Below, piece by piece: positions 38,419 to 47,510 of a DNA stretch of 64,000 nucleotides (the stretch's first letter is position 1; each line of letters starts with the position of its first letter). A program made the translations under genes and the position numbers. The notes under the pieces were generated by a model, which ran no database searches, was not told where the DNA came from, and saw only the letters and a program-made list of their open reading frames with translations. Source of the DNA: Paludibacterium purpuratum (GTDB taxonomy: Bacteria; Pseudomonadota; Gammaproteobacteria; Burkholderiales; Chromobacteriaceae); contig NZ_SNZP01000009.1 of assembly GCF_004363805.1 (NCBI RefSeq), positions 124,001-188,000 of the forward strand, given 5' to 3'.

Positions 38419-40266
38419 TTAACGCTTTTCCACTTGGCTGACATCCCGTACCGCGCCGGTCGATGCCGAAGTGGTCATGGCGGCATAGGCGCGCAATGCC
38501 GCGCTGACCGGCCGGTCGCGCTCGGCCGGCCGCCAGCCCAGGGCGTCGCGCACGCGGCGACGTTCGGCCAACACCTCGGCGTCCAGCGCCAACTCGATAC
38601 GGCGGGCGGGGATATCGATACGGATCGGGTCGCCCTCTTCCACCAAGCCGATCGCGCCGCCCTCGGCGGCTTCGGGCGAGACGTGTCCGATGCTCAGCCC
38701 GGAGGTGCCGCCCGAGAACCGGCCATCGGTCAAGAGCGCACAGGCCTTGCCCAGTCCTTTGGATTTCAGATACGAGGTCGGGTACAGCATTTCCTGCATG
38801 CCCGGCCCACCCTTGGGGCCTTCGTAGCGGATCACCACCACGTCGCCGGCGACAATGCGGTCGTCCAGAATCGCCGCCACCGCCGCCTCCTGGCTCTCGA
38901 ACACGCGCGCGCGGCCATCGAAACGCAAGATGCTGTCGTCGACGCCGGCGGTTTTGACAATGCAGCCATCGGGCGCCAAGTTGCCGAACAGCACGGCCAG
39001 ACCGCCATCCTGGCTATAGGCCTCGGCGCGGCGGCGAATGCAGCCGCCGGCGCGATCCAGATCCAGCTCGGGGTAACGCATGCTCTGGGAAAACGCCATC
39101 GTGGTCGCGATGCCGCCCGGCGCCGCGCGATAAAAACGCATCGCGGTCTCGTCGACGCCATCGCGCGCCACATCCCATTGGTCGAGCGCCGCGCCCATTG
39201 TCGGGCTATGCACGGTCGGCACATCGCGCGCGACCAGACCGGCGCGGTCCAGTTCGCCCAGGATCGCCATCACGCCGCCGGCGCGATGCACGTCCTCCAT
39301 ATGATATTTCTGTGTGGCCGGCGCCACCTTGCACAGGCAAGGGACGTGACGCGAAATGGCGTCGATGTCGGCCATGGTGAAGTCCACCCCGGCCTCGTGC
39401 GCCGCCGCCAGCAGATGCAACACCGTATTGGTCGATCCGCCCATGGCCACGTCGAGCGACATGGCGTTGGCAAAGGCCTGGCGCGAGGCGATGGCGCGCG
39501 GCAAGACGCTTGCGTCCTCGCCCTCGTAGTAGCGGCGGGCGAGATCGACGATCAGCCGGCCGGCGCGCAGGAACAGCTCCTTGCGGTCGGCGTGGGTGGC
39601 CACCAGCGAACCGTTGCCCGGCAACGACAGGCCCAGCGCCTCGGTCAGGCAGTTCATCGAGTTGGCGGTGAACATGCCGGAGCAGGAGCCGCAAGTCGGA
39701 CAGGCGGAACGTTCCAACTCGGCCACTTCAGCATCCGATACCGCCGGATTGGCGGCCTCCACCATGGCATCGACCAGATCGAGCGCGCGCGTCGTTCCGT
39801 GCCAGTCGACCTTGCCGGCCTCCATCGGGCCACCGGAAACGAACACCACCGGAATGTTCAGCCGCAGGGCCGCCATCAGCATGCCCGGCGTGATTTTGTC
39901 GCAATTGGAAATGCACACCAGCGCGTCGGCGCAATGCGCATTGACCATATACTCGACCGAGTCGGCGATCAGGTCGCGCGACGGCAGGCTGTAGAGCATG
40001 CCGCCATGGCCCATGGCGATGCCGTCGTCGATGGCGATGGTATTGAATTCCTTGGCCACGCCGCCGGCGCGCTCGATCTCGCGCGCCACCAGTTGGCCGA
40101 GATTTTGCAGATGCACGTGGCCTGGCACGAACTGGGTAAACGAGTTGGCGATGGCGATGATCGGCTTCTGAAAGTCTTCATCCTTCATGCCGGTGGCGCG
40201 CCACAGCGCGCGGGCGCCGGCCATGTTGCGGCCGGCGGTGGAGGTGCGGGAACGATATTCGGGCAT
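38419..40266 (-). CDS. ilvD: Dihydroxy-acid dehydratase
   Basis: The 615-residue iron-sulfur enzyme converts 2,3-dihydroxy-3-methylbutanoate (or the isoleucine homologue) to the 2-keto acid, the third common step of branched-chain amino-acid synthesis. Cluster ligands are visible in CISNCDK and in [19 protein letters not shown]. The N-terminus ([23 protein letters not shown]) and length are those of the E. coli-type enzyme with a 4Fe-4S cluster. It is monocistronic with a terminator. Confidence 0.97.
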   Translation of the reverse strand: MPEYRSRTSTAGRNMAGARALWRATGMKDEDFQKPIIAIANSFTQFVPGHVHLQNLGQLVAREIERAGGVAKEFNTIAIDDGIAMGHGGMLYSLPSRDLIADSVEYMVNAHCADALVCISNCDKITPGMLMAALRLNIPVVFVSGGPMEAGKVDWHGTTRALDLVDAMVEAANPAVSDAEVAELERSACPTCGSCSGMFTANSMNCLTEALGLSLPGNGSLVATHADRKELFLRAGRLIVDLARRYYEGEDASVLPRAIASRQAFANAMSLDVAMGGSTNTVLHLLAAAHEAGVDFTMADIDAISRHVPCLCKVAPATQKYHMEDVHRAGGVMAILGELDRAGLVARDVPTVHSPTMGAALDQWDVARDGVDETAMRFYRAAPGGIATTMAFSQSMRYPELDLDRAGGCIRRRAEAYSQDGGLAVLFGNLAPDGCIVKTAGVDDSILRFDGRARVFESQEAAVAAILDDRIVAGDVVVIRYEGPKGGPGMQEMLYPTSYLKSKGLGKACALLTDGRFSGGTSGLSIGHVSPEAAEGGAIGLVEEGDPIRIDIPARRIELALDAEVLAERRRVRDALGWRPAERDRPVSAALRAYAAMTTSASTGAVRDVSQVEKR

Positions 40267-40478
40267 GACTCATCCTTGCTGTATTCATCAGAAAACGGCG
40301 GCGTGATCAAAACCATCCGGGACGATGGCTGGGTGGGCCATGCGTCGGACGGCGTCCGGGGCCATGGTCATGCGGCGGGACCCGACATCGCATGCGAGGG
40401 TGATCGCACGCGACGTTATGCAACGCTTTCCGTATAATCGGTCTCATCTCTTTTACCGCAAACACCCACGGCTGACAA

Positions 40479-41333
40479 ATGATCATTCATCCGCAATACG
40501 ATCCCGTCGCAATCAACCTTGGTCCGCTGGCCGTGCATTGGTACGGCCTGATGTACATGGTCGGCTTCTTGCTGTTCGTGCTGTTCGGCAACCGCCGCAT
40601 CCGCGCCGGCCGCAGTTTCATGACCAGCAAAATGCTCGACGATCTGCTGTTTTACGGCGTACTCGGCGTGGTGCTGGGCGGCCGGCTGGGCTATGTGTTG
40701 TTCTACAAACCCGGCGAGTACCTGAGCCATCCGCTGGACATCCTGCGCGTCTGGCAAGGCGGTATGTCCTTCCACGGCGGCTTCCTCGGCGTGCTGCTCG
40801 CCATGTGGCTGTTCGCGCGCCGACATGGCAGAAGCTTTTGGGACGTGGCCGACTTCGTCGCGCCCTTGGTGCCGCTAGGCCTGGCGTTCGGCCGCATCGG
40901 CAACTTCATCAACGGCGAATTGTGGGGGCGCGTCACTCGGCCGGATGCGCCTTGGGCCATGCTGTTTCCGCAGGCGCAACAGGCGGATCGCGCCTGGGCG
41001 GCGACCCACCCCGAATGGGTCGACACCTATGTCAAATACGGCGGCCTGGCGCGCCACCCCTCGCAGTTGTACGAGTTCGCACTCGAGGGGCTCACCCTGT
41101 TCTTCATTCTATGGGGCTATAGCGCCAAACCGCGCCGACGCGCGTCGATCTCGGCACTGTTCCTGATCGGCTACGGCGCCTTCCGCTTCCTGGCTGAATT
41201 CACCCGCGAACCGGACGATTTTCTCGGTTTGCTGGCCGCCAACCTCAGCATGGGCCAGTGGCTGAGCCTGCCGATGATCGTCGCCGGCCTGGCGCTGTGG
41301 GCCTGGTCGCGCCGGCAGCCGCTCGGCGACTAA
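40479..41333 (+). CDS. lgt: Phosphatidylglycerol--prolipoprotein diacylglyceryl transferase
   Basis: The 284-residue membrane enzyme transfers diacylglycerol from phosphatidylglycerol to the lipobox Cys of prolipoproteins. Key segments are present: IHWYGL-like [18 protein letters not shown] (essential His/Gly) and the Lgt signature [21 protein letters not shown] near the C-terminus is also diagnostic. It has seven or so membrane helices. It is monocistronic, with its own terminator, divergent from ilvD. Confidence 0.97.
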   Translation: MIIHPQYDPVAINLGPLAVHWYGLMYMVGFLLFVLFGNRRIRAGRSFMTSKMLDDLLFYGVLGVVLGGRLGYVLFYKPGEYLSHPLDILRVWQGGMSFHGGFLGVLLAMWLFARRHGRSFWDVADFVAPLVPLGLAFGRIGNFINGELWGRVTRPDAPWAMLFPQAQQADRAWAATHPEWVDTYVKYGGLARHPSQLYEFALEGLTLFFILWGYSAKPRRRASISALFLIGYGAFRFLAEFTREPDDFLGLLAANLSMGQWLSLPMIVAGLALWAWSRRQPLGD

Positions 41334-41357
41334 ATGTCAGCGCCCCGCTTCGAACCG

Positions 41358-41383
41358 CCCTCGCCTCGCGCGAGGGTTTTTTT
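41358..41383 (+). terminator. Terminator of lgt
   Basis: A GC-rich hairpin (CCCTCG ... CGAGGG, with inner CGCG) is followed by eight T residues, 24 bp after the stop codon. Confidence 0.85.
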
Positions 41384-41403
41384 TGTGCATGGGGGTCGGT
41401 GTA

Positions 41404-41453
41404 GCGGCTTCAGCCGCGATTTACTTGCGGCGGCCAATCGCGGCTGAAGCCGC
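41404..41453. repeat. REP doublet (18-bp perfect inverted repeat)
   Basis: GCGGCTTCAGCCGCGATT (41404-41421) and its exact complement (41436-41453) flank 14 bases. Each arm is itself a small palindrome (GCGGCT..AGCCGC). This is the classic GTAGCGGCTTCAGCCGC-type REP of gamma- and betaproteobacteria. Confidence 0.88.
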
Positions 41454-41618
41454 GCCCACGGAGAATTTTCAGCATTTTCTGACGGTCGCGCTTGGTTGTC
41501 TGTTTCTATCTGGCTGGGTAAGGTATGCGGTGCGGCGTTTGCCGCAAGAGGCGCGGGCCCGGGGTGTTCTCAGCACCGTCGAGCCCGCTAACCACACCAA
41601 ACTTCATGGGAGTTCAGA

Positions 41619-41876
41619 ATGGCTACTCAAGAGCTTAATCCAGCCCCAGTCTTTTTTCCAAACCAGGATTTCCGCCAGCAGCAGTTACTTTCCCTGATTT
41701 CCGTGTTGTGTTTGCCGCGTGGCAGTCGTCCAAATTCCGACGAGTGCCGTTTGGTGGTCGATAGCCGCTTGCCGTGGGCGTTCGAGTCGATCGATGGCAG
41801 CACTTCCTGGATGTATCTACCCAAGGCCGCGCGCGTGCGCGAGGTGGCGGGTTGCCTGGTGCTAACGGCCGACTGA
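41619..41876 (+). CDS. Small hypothetical protein
   Basis: The 85-residue frame starts with ATG after GGGAGTTCAG and ends before the LysR gene. The sequence (FPNQDFRQQQLLSLISVLCLPRGSRPNSDECRLVVDSRLPWAFESIDGS in outline) is compact, without signal peptide or membrane helix, and not antisense to any other gene. I do not recognise the family. The 165-bp upstream region contains a possible structured leader (CGGGC...GCCCG with inner GGTG/CACC, about 41556-41590). The coding bias looks reasonable, but confidence is moderate because of size. Confidence 0.6.
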   Translation: MATQELNPAPVFFPNQDFRQQQLLSLISVLCLPRGSRPNSDECRLVVDSRLPWAFESIDGSTSWMYLPKAARVREVAGCLVLTAD

Positions 41877-41899
41877 CGGCCTTTCCCGGAGGCGGAGGG

Positions 41900-42808
41900 C
41901 TAAGCCCTCCGACCGTTTTCCTGATCCCAAGGCGCCAGCACGGTCGCCAGTTCGTCGAGAAAAACCCGCACCTTGGCCGGCATCAAGCGGCGCGCCGGCA
42001 ACAGGGCGTAGACGCGCATCGGCGCCACGCCGAAGGTCGGCAGCACCGGCACAATCCGCCCGTCGGCAATCTCGCGCCGACAGTAATAACTGGACAACAA
42101 ACCGACGCCGAGTCCGGCCACGACGCCGTTCAAACGCATGCCGACATTGTGCGCGCGCAGGGGACCGGCGGGATGGATCGTCTCGATATTGCCGTCCGGC
42201 GCCTGCAGTTGCCAGACCGGCTCGTCCGGACTGATGACAGCCGGCCAGCCTGCCAGATCGGCCGCGCGACTGGGCGTTCCCAGGCGTTGCAGCAGCGCCG
42301 GCGCGGCATAGAGTCCGCGCGCGATACTGTAGATCCGGCGCACCACCTGGCTGGAATCGGGCATCGCCCCCTGCTGGAGACGAAACACGATGTCGTAATC
42401 CTCGCTACGCGGATCGATCAGGTTCGATGTGAGTTCGATTTCCGCTTCCAACCCCGGGTAGCGCAATAGCATGTCGTTCAGCACGTCGCCCAATCTGAGC
42501 ACCCCCAGCTCATAGGGTGCGGCGATGCGCAAGATGCCCTGCGGCCGCTCGTGATGCTCCGCCGCCTGCGATAAATGCGCCTCGATGCGCTCGACCAGCT
42601 CCGCCGTCTGTTCGCGTAACTGCACGCCGGCCTCGGTCAAGCGCAGGCTGCGCGTGCTCCGTTCGAGCAGGCGCTTGCCCAGGGCGACTTCCAGGCGCGC
42701 GACCGCCCGGCTGACCGAGGTTTTGGGCAGCGCCAGACGGTCGCTGGCCTTGGTAAAGCTGCGACAGTGCGCCACGGTCAGAAACACTCGCAGGTCATCG
42801 AGGCTCAT
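41900..42808 (-). CDS. LysR-family transcriptional regulator
   Basis: The 302-residue protein has an N-terminal winged helix-turn-helix (LRVFLTVAHCRSFTKASDRLALPKTSVSRAVARLE) and a C-terminal effector domain with LRIAAPYELGVLRLGDVL. It is closest in pattern to the AaeR/DsdC-like subgroup of LysR regulators. It is divergent from an MFS exporter gene at 42905 and likely controls it. A palindrome (TTTCAC-CA-GTGAAA, 42811-42824) abuts its start codon. The inducer is unknown. Confidence 0.9.
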   Translation of the reverse strand: MSLDDLRVFLTVAHCRSFTKASDRLALPKTSVSRAVARLEVALGKRLLERSTRSLRLTEAGVQLREQTAELVERIEAHLSQAAEHHERPQGILRIAAPYELGVLRLGDVLNDMLLRYPGLEAEIELTSNLIDPRSEDYDIVFRLQQGAMPDSSQVVRRIYSIARGLYAAPALLQRLGTPSRAADLAGWPAVISPDEPVWQLQAPDGNIETIHPAGPLRAHNVGMRLNGVVAGLGVGLLSSYYCRREIADGRIVPVLPTFGVAPMRVYALLPARRLMPAKVRVFLDELATVLAPWDQENGRRA

Positions 42809-42810
42809 TG

Positions 42811-42824
42811 TTTCACCAGTGAAA
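42811..42824. promoter_or_regulatory. Candidate LysR operator in the regulator/exporter intergenic region
   Basis: TTTCAC and GTGAAA form an inverted repeat with a 2-base centre, and T-N11-A spacing is met. It overlaps the lysR leader, which would allow autorepression. Confidence 0.5.
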
Positions 42825-42904
42825 TAGTCAATGCCATATTACCCATTTATTGAACCGATAATACACCTTAGCCTAGAGCATCTCTTGCCTACCCGCTGCT
42901 CTCG

Positions 42905-44374
42905 ATGGTTTCTTTCGCTCGACGCCGCCGTCATTTCATCGGTATCGCCACCGGCCTGATCACCGGCTTGGATTTTCTGGCCAATGCCACCGTCAACTTT
43001 GCCGAATCCTCGATCCGAGGCGGCATCGGGGTCTCGCCCGCGGATTTTCTCTGGGTGCTCTCCGCTTATGCGGTGGCCGGCGCCGGCATGATCCTGTTGC
43101 TCGAGCGCCTTGGCCGGGTCATGAGCTACCGCACTTTGCTGCTGTCGGGCACGGTATTGTTCACGCTGGGATCGATCGGCGCCATGTACAGCCAGTCGCT
43201 GCCGGCGTTGATTGCCGCACGGCTGCTGCAAGGACTGGGCGGCGGCCCATTGCTGACCTGTGCGCGCATCCTGCTGCAGATCTCGGTCCCGGCCGAACGC
43301 CGCCGTCAGCAACTGCAAGGATTCATGCTCGGACTCTTTCTGTGCGCCGCGCCCGGCCCGTGGCTGGCCGCGCGCCTCATCGAATCGGGCGATTGGCACG
43401 CGCTGTTCGCCTTGCACGCCGCCGCCGGCGTGCTGGCGCTGATCATCGGCTGGGCGATCCTCCCCAAGCGCGCTCACACCACGCGCGCCATCGGGCATAT
43501 CGACGGCTGGGCCGCCCTGGCCTTCTGCCTCGGTGTGCTGTTGTGGATGGATACCCTGCAGGGCATACGCTACGACTGGCTGAATGCCTCGACCATCAAT
43601 CGCCTGCTGCTGGCGCTCGGGCTGTTCGCCGGCTTCGGCTGGCGCCTGCACCGCCACAGCGATCCGTGGTTGAAACTGGGGACGCTGGCGAGCCGTCGTT
43701 ATCTGACCGGGCTGGGGTTCTATACCCTGTACTACCTCATCAACGGCGCGGTCACCCTGGCCGTACCGATGTACCTGCTGGCCGGCGAAGGAATGGATCT
43801 GGCCAGCGCCGGCGCGCTACTGACGGTGGGCGGTCTATGCACGGTGCTGATGCTGGCGCTTTATTTCCGCTTGGCTGCCCACCTGCCCGACCGTCGCTAT
43901 GTCATCGCCGCCGGTTTTATCTTGTTATCGGCGCTACTGCTGCGGCTCGCCGCCGATGCCACCGGCGCCACGCCCTTCGCGACCCTATTGCCGATCATGG
44001 CATTCAAAGGTTTATTCCCCGTCCTGGTGGTCATTCAAGTGGCGGGCCTGGCTTTCCGCGAATTCAAACAGCAGGATTTCATGCACGCCTATGCCATCAA
44101 GAATGTGCTGCGCTTATTGGCGAACACCCTGGGAACCGGCATCGCCAACCTTTACTGGCAGGATGTCGCCGCCGGCGCGCGCAATACGCTGATCGAACGG
44201 TTCGACCCGTGGTACGCGACCTTCTCCATGCAAGGAGAGGCCTCGCTGGCGCACTGGTCGCAAATCGTCGATCAGCAGGCGGCGCTGATCGGCGCCATGC
44301 ACACCTTCACCGTGCTGGCGGCGCTCAGTTTCGCCGGCGCGTTGCTGGTTCTTGGGCAAAAGACACTGCGGTGA
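42905..44374 (+). CDS. MFS transporter, DHA2-like (14-helix drug/H+ antiporter type)
   Basis: The 489-residue protein has about 14 hydrophobic segments. The motif-A position reads ERLGRVMSYRTLLLSG and motif C-like GGPLLTCARIL follows. Together with a divergent LysR gene this suggests an inducible exporter of a drug or aromatic compound, as in EmrB-like systems. No EmrA adaptor gene accompanies it. The start has no strong ribosome-binding site. Substrate unknown. Confidence 0.87.
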   Translation: MVSFARRRRHFIGIATGLITGLDFLANATVNFAESSIRGGIGVSPADFLWVLSAYAVAGAGMILLLERLGRVMSYRTLLLSGTVLFTLGSIGAMYSQSLPALIAARLLQGLGGGPLLTCARILLQISVPAERRRQQLQGFMLGLFLCAAPGPWLAARLIESGDWHALFALHAAAGVLALIIGWAILPKRAHTTRAIGHIDGWAALAFCLGVLLWMDTLQGIRYDWLNASTINRLLLALGLFAGFGWRLHRHSDPWLKLGTLASRRYLTGLGFYTLYYLINGAVTLAVPMYLLAGEGMDLASAGALLTVGGLCTVLMLALYFRLAAHLPDRRYVIAAGFILLSALLLRLAADATGATPFATLLPIMAFKGLFPVLVVIQVAGLAFREFKQQDFMHAYAIKNVLRLLANTLGTGIANLYWQDVAAGARNTLIERFDPWYATFSMQGEASLAHWSQIVDQQAALIGAMHTFTVLAALSFAGALLVLGQKTLR

Positions 44375-44621
44375 CCGGCGGGCCGGACATGAATAGCATA
44401 GGCAGAAAATCGCGCCGTACTGAGTGTCATAAAAACTTCATGCCAAGCTGTAGTCGGTTGACTACCATCAAAATTCAGCGATTTAGCACATGCTGATATA
44501 CACGACCCCGCGTTACTCTTGGCATCCTGAACGCGGAAGTCGGGACTACCCCCCGCCCTCTCGCACAGCGACACAGCGCGCGATCCGCCTGTGAACCGAC
44601 ACAACAAACTGGGAGTCAGGT

Positions 44622-46523
44622 ATGAAAAAACTACCGCTTTGCATGCAGCTGACCATGCTGGCCTCATTGCTGGCCAGCCTTCCGGCCTTCGCCGTCCCCA
44701 CCGCCCCCGACTATGTCGACGACAACGCCTATCTGGCGGCGGCGCGTAAACACATCCTGCCGCCGGACATCCCCTGGAGCGGCAAGAGCGAACAATTCAT
44801 CGCCGCGAAGACCGACCCGTTCGTCAGCCCAATCGAAGCCTCCGATTTCCAGCACACCCCGACCTATACCGAAACCCTCGACTACCTGAATAAGCTGCAG
44901 GCCGCCAAGCCGGGCCTGATCAAGGTGGCGAGCTATGGCGAGACCACCGATGCCGGCACGCCGTTCACCATGGTGATCGTGTCGAAGTCGTCCGATAAGT
45001 CGGCCGCCGGCCTGAAGGCCTCGGGCAAGCCGACCATCTACGTCGAAGCCGAAATCCATCCGGGCGAAGCCAACGGCAAGGATGCCGGCCTGATGATGAT
45101 CCGCGACATGACCGTCGGCGGCAGCCAAAGCGCACTGCTCGACAAGATCAACCTGATCTTCGTACCGGTGGTGAATATCGACGGCGACCTGCGCAACGGC
45201 AAGTACGGCCGTATCAATCAGAACGGCCCGAACAACACCGGCTGGCGCGTCAATTCGCGCAACCTCAACCTCAATCGCGACTTCACCAAGCTCGACAGCC
45301 CGGAAATCCGCAACGTGGCGCGCATCCTGGGTGAGTACGATCCTGACTTCTTCATCGACACCCACTCCACCGACGGCGTGATCTACCAGTACGACGTGAC
45401 CTATTGCGGCAACGGCATGGGCTGGGCTAAGAACGGTTCGATGTGGATGGACAAGGTGATGACGCCGCGCGTGTTCGCCGAGCTGAAGGATTATGGCCAT
45501 CAGCCGAATGTCTGCATCAGCATGAACGATAACGAGGACATCACGCAGGGCTACTACCCGTACTACAGCGACTACGCGCGTTTCTCCAACCAGTACGCCG
45601 ACATCCGCGGCATCCCCGGCATCCTGGTCGAACTGCACGCGCTCAAGCCGTACCGTCAGCAAGTGCTGGCCAACTACACGCTGTACAAGTCGATCTTCGA
45701 AGCGGTGGGCGACAACAAGGACAGCCTGCGCGACGCCATCGACAAGGACCGCGCGGTACGCGACGACAAGGTGACGCTGACCTGGAAGATGCCGGACGGC
45801 AAGGCGCCGCTGGTCGATTTCAAGGGCGTCAAGTTCACCAAGGAACTGTCGCCGATCACCGGCGACAAGATCGTGCACTGGACCAACCAGCCGATGGACT
45901 ACAAGATCCCCTACACCGCTCAGACCGAGCCGGATCTGGTGGTACCGCGTCCGAAGGCCTATGTGGTGCCGGCGCAATGGCATGAAGTGATCGACCGCCT
46001 CAAGGTACACGGCATCCAGATGACCACGCTGAACGCGCCGGCCACCTACGACGTCACGGTCTACCGTCTGGAAGACGTCAAGCTCGGTACGCCGTTCGAA
46101 CCGGACCGCGAATCGGCAGACAAGATTCCGGGTTATGAAGGCCGCCTGCTGATCACCGGCAAGCCGGTCGCCGAACATCGCAAGGTCACCTACCCGGCAG
46201 GCTCGGTGGTGATCGACCCGAACCAGCGCCTGGGCGTATTGGCCATGGATCTGCTGGAACCGGCCAGCCCGGACTCCTTCTTGAGCTGGGGTTTCTTCAA
46301 CGCCAACCTGACCTCGGCCGAAGCACCCGAAGCCTACGTGATGGAGCCGATGGCTCGCGCCATGCTGGCCGAGAGCCCGGCATTGCGTCAGGCCTTCGCG
46401 GAAAAGCTGAAGAAGGACAAAGCCTTTGCCAAGGATCGCAACGCCCGTCTGAACTGGTTCTACAACCAGACGCCGTTCGCCGACAGCAACCGCTACATGT
46501 ACCCGGTCGGCAAGGTCGAGTAA
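44622..46523 (+). CDS. Secreted M14-family zinc carboxypeptidase-like peptidase
   Basis: The 633-residue precursor has a signal peptide (LASLLASLPAFA, cleavage near 24). The M14 domain is at about 80-360 with zinc ligands HPGE (His146, Glu149) and DTHSTDG, plus VNIDGD and RNLNLNRDF around the active site; the likely general-base Glu is in ILVELHALKP. The remaining C-terminal half is a large beta-rich region of the M14 secreted-peptidase type. It probably removes residues from peptides outside the cytoplasm. Strong ribosome-binding site (GGGAG), own terminator. Confidence 0.88.
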   Translation: MKKLPLCMQLTMLASLLASLPAFAVPTAPDYVDDNAYLAAARKHILPPDIPWSGKSEQFIAAKTDPFVSPIEASDFQHTPTYTETLDYLNKLQAAKPGLIKVASYGETTDAGTPFTMVIVSKSSDKSAAGLKASGKPTIYVEAEIHPGEANGKDAGLMMIRDMTVGGSQSALLDKINLIFVPVVNIDGDLRNGKYGRINQNGPNNTGWRVNSRNLNLNRDFTKLDSPEIRNVARILGEYDPDFFIDTHSTDGVIYQYDVTYCGNGMGWAKNGSMWMDKVMTPRVFAELKDYGHQPNVCISMNDNEDITQGYYPYYSDYARFSNQYADIRGIPGILVELHALKPYRQQVLANYTLYKSIFEAVGDNKDSLRDAIDKDRAVRDDKVTLTWKMPDGKAPLVDFKGVKFTKELSPITGDKIVHWTNQPMDYKIPYTAQTEPDLVVPRPKAYVVPAQWHEVIDRLKVHGIQMTTLNAPATYDVTVYRLEDVKLGTPFEPDRESADKIPGYEGRLLITGKPVAEHRKVTYPAGSVVIDPNQRLGVLAMDLLEPASPDSFLSWGFFNANLTSAEAPEAYVMEPMARAMLAESPALRQAFAEKLKKDKAFAKDRNARLNWFYNQTPFADSNRYMYPVGKVE

Positions 46524-46546
46524 ACTCGGTCGAAGTCTGACAACGG

Positions 46547-46577
46547 ACGGCGGGGCGATACGCCCCGCCGTTTTCGT
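46547..46577 (+). terminator. Terminator of the secreted M14 peptidase gene
   Basis: The stem GGCGGGGCG/CGCCCCGCC with an ATA loop is followed by GTTTTCG, 24 bp after the stop codon. Confidence 0.85.
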
Positions 46578-46720
46578 TAATTACGACGTCATCCTTATCC
46601 AGCAAGGATTTGCCAACTGCCTGCGTAATTTGTTGCACGAATCTTTAAGGCTTTGTCATGCGCTGCCCGGTCAACTCGGCTACAATGATCACGGCAAGCA
46701 CTACATTCACAGGACCCCTC

Positions 46721-47491
46721 ATGATTGTCTCCGTACTTGGTCACTCGGCCGGCGTCGGATCGATGGCCGCCATCTCCTGCCTCCGCATCGATACCAGCAC
46801 ACTGCTCGACTGCGGCAGCGGCGTGGAAACCTTACAGGAGAATAGCCTGCTGGCCGTCGAGCGCATTTTGCTGACGCATTCGCACTTCGACCACTGCGGC
46901 GGCCTGCCCGCCCTGCTGACCTGCCATGCCGAACACGGCGGCCGCGGCATCACCGTCCACACGCAACAGGAAACCATCGACGAATTGAAGGCAGGTCTGC
47001 TGGCCGAGCCCGCCAATCAGCACCTGCTCGGCGCGCTGGATCCCCAGGGGCAGCCCTTGTTGCGCTTCGAAGCCATTGAAGTGGGCGACGCCATCCCGTT
47101 GTCCGATGGCATGGCCACCGCCCTGCCGGCCCAGCACATCGTGCCCGCCGTCGGCTGGGTGATCGAGGGACCATGGCGCGCGCTGGCCTACACCGGCGAC
47201 TCGGCCCTCTGTCCTGCATTCTGGCACTGGGCAGCCAATGTGCCGTCGCTATCCGACATCATCTGCACCATCACCTCCTCGAACACCGAGCTGGATCACG
47301 CCAAGGCCGAAGGCCTCATGACGCCGGGCGCCCTGCTGTCGATGCTGGAAGTGATCCCTCCCGGCGTGCAGATTTGGATCAACAACCTGGATGGCGCGGA
47401 GCGCGAACAAGCGTTGGCCGAGATGAAACTCATCGCACCGCCCAATCTGAACATCGCCCAGTTGCAACTTAGCTCGGTCATCGATCTTTAA
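46721..47491 (+). CDS. Metallo-beta-lactamase-fold protein, class II cyclic-nucleotide phosphodiesterase-like
   Basis: The 256-residue protein has the MBL motif THSHFDHCGG (residues about 72-81), GxxxVGSMAAIS near the N-terminus, and AYTGDSA and HAKAEGLMTP downstream. This pattern resembles the PDE1/CpdP class of cAMP phosphodiesterases within the MBL superfamily. The ATG at 46721 is preferred because AGGACCCC precedes it and homologues begin MIVSVLG. Upstream in-frame ATGs exist. Substrate (3',5'-cyclic nucleotide or another phosphodiester) is inferred only. Confidence 0.82.
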   Translation: MIVSVLGHSAGVGSMAAISCLRIDTSTLLDCGSGVETLQENSLLAVERILLTHSHFDHCGGLPALLTCHAEHGGRGITVHTQQETIDELKAGLLAEPANQHLLGALDPQGQPLLRFEAIEVGDAIPLSDGMATALPAQHIVPAVGWVIEGPWRALAYTGDSALCPAFWHWAANVPSLSDIICTITSSNTELDHAKAEGLMTPGALLSMLEVIPPGVQIWINNLDGAEREQALAEMKLIAPPNLNIAQLQLSSVIDL

Positions 47492-47510
47492 GCGGCCCTG
47501 ACGGCGGCGC

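Noticed and set aside
38245-40437. A 730-codon plus-strand open frame
   Set aside because: It is antisense to ilvD, has no recognisable domain and is rich in His/Arg/Gln as expected of a high-GC shadow frame.
41383-41697. A 104-codon frame over the REP doublet
   Set aside because: It starts in the lgt terminator, runs through a palindromic repeat and overlaps the better-supported small gene in another frame.
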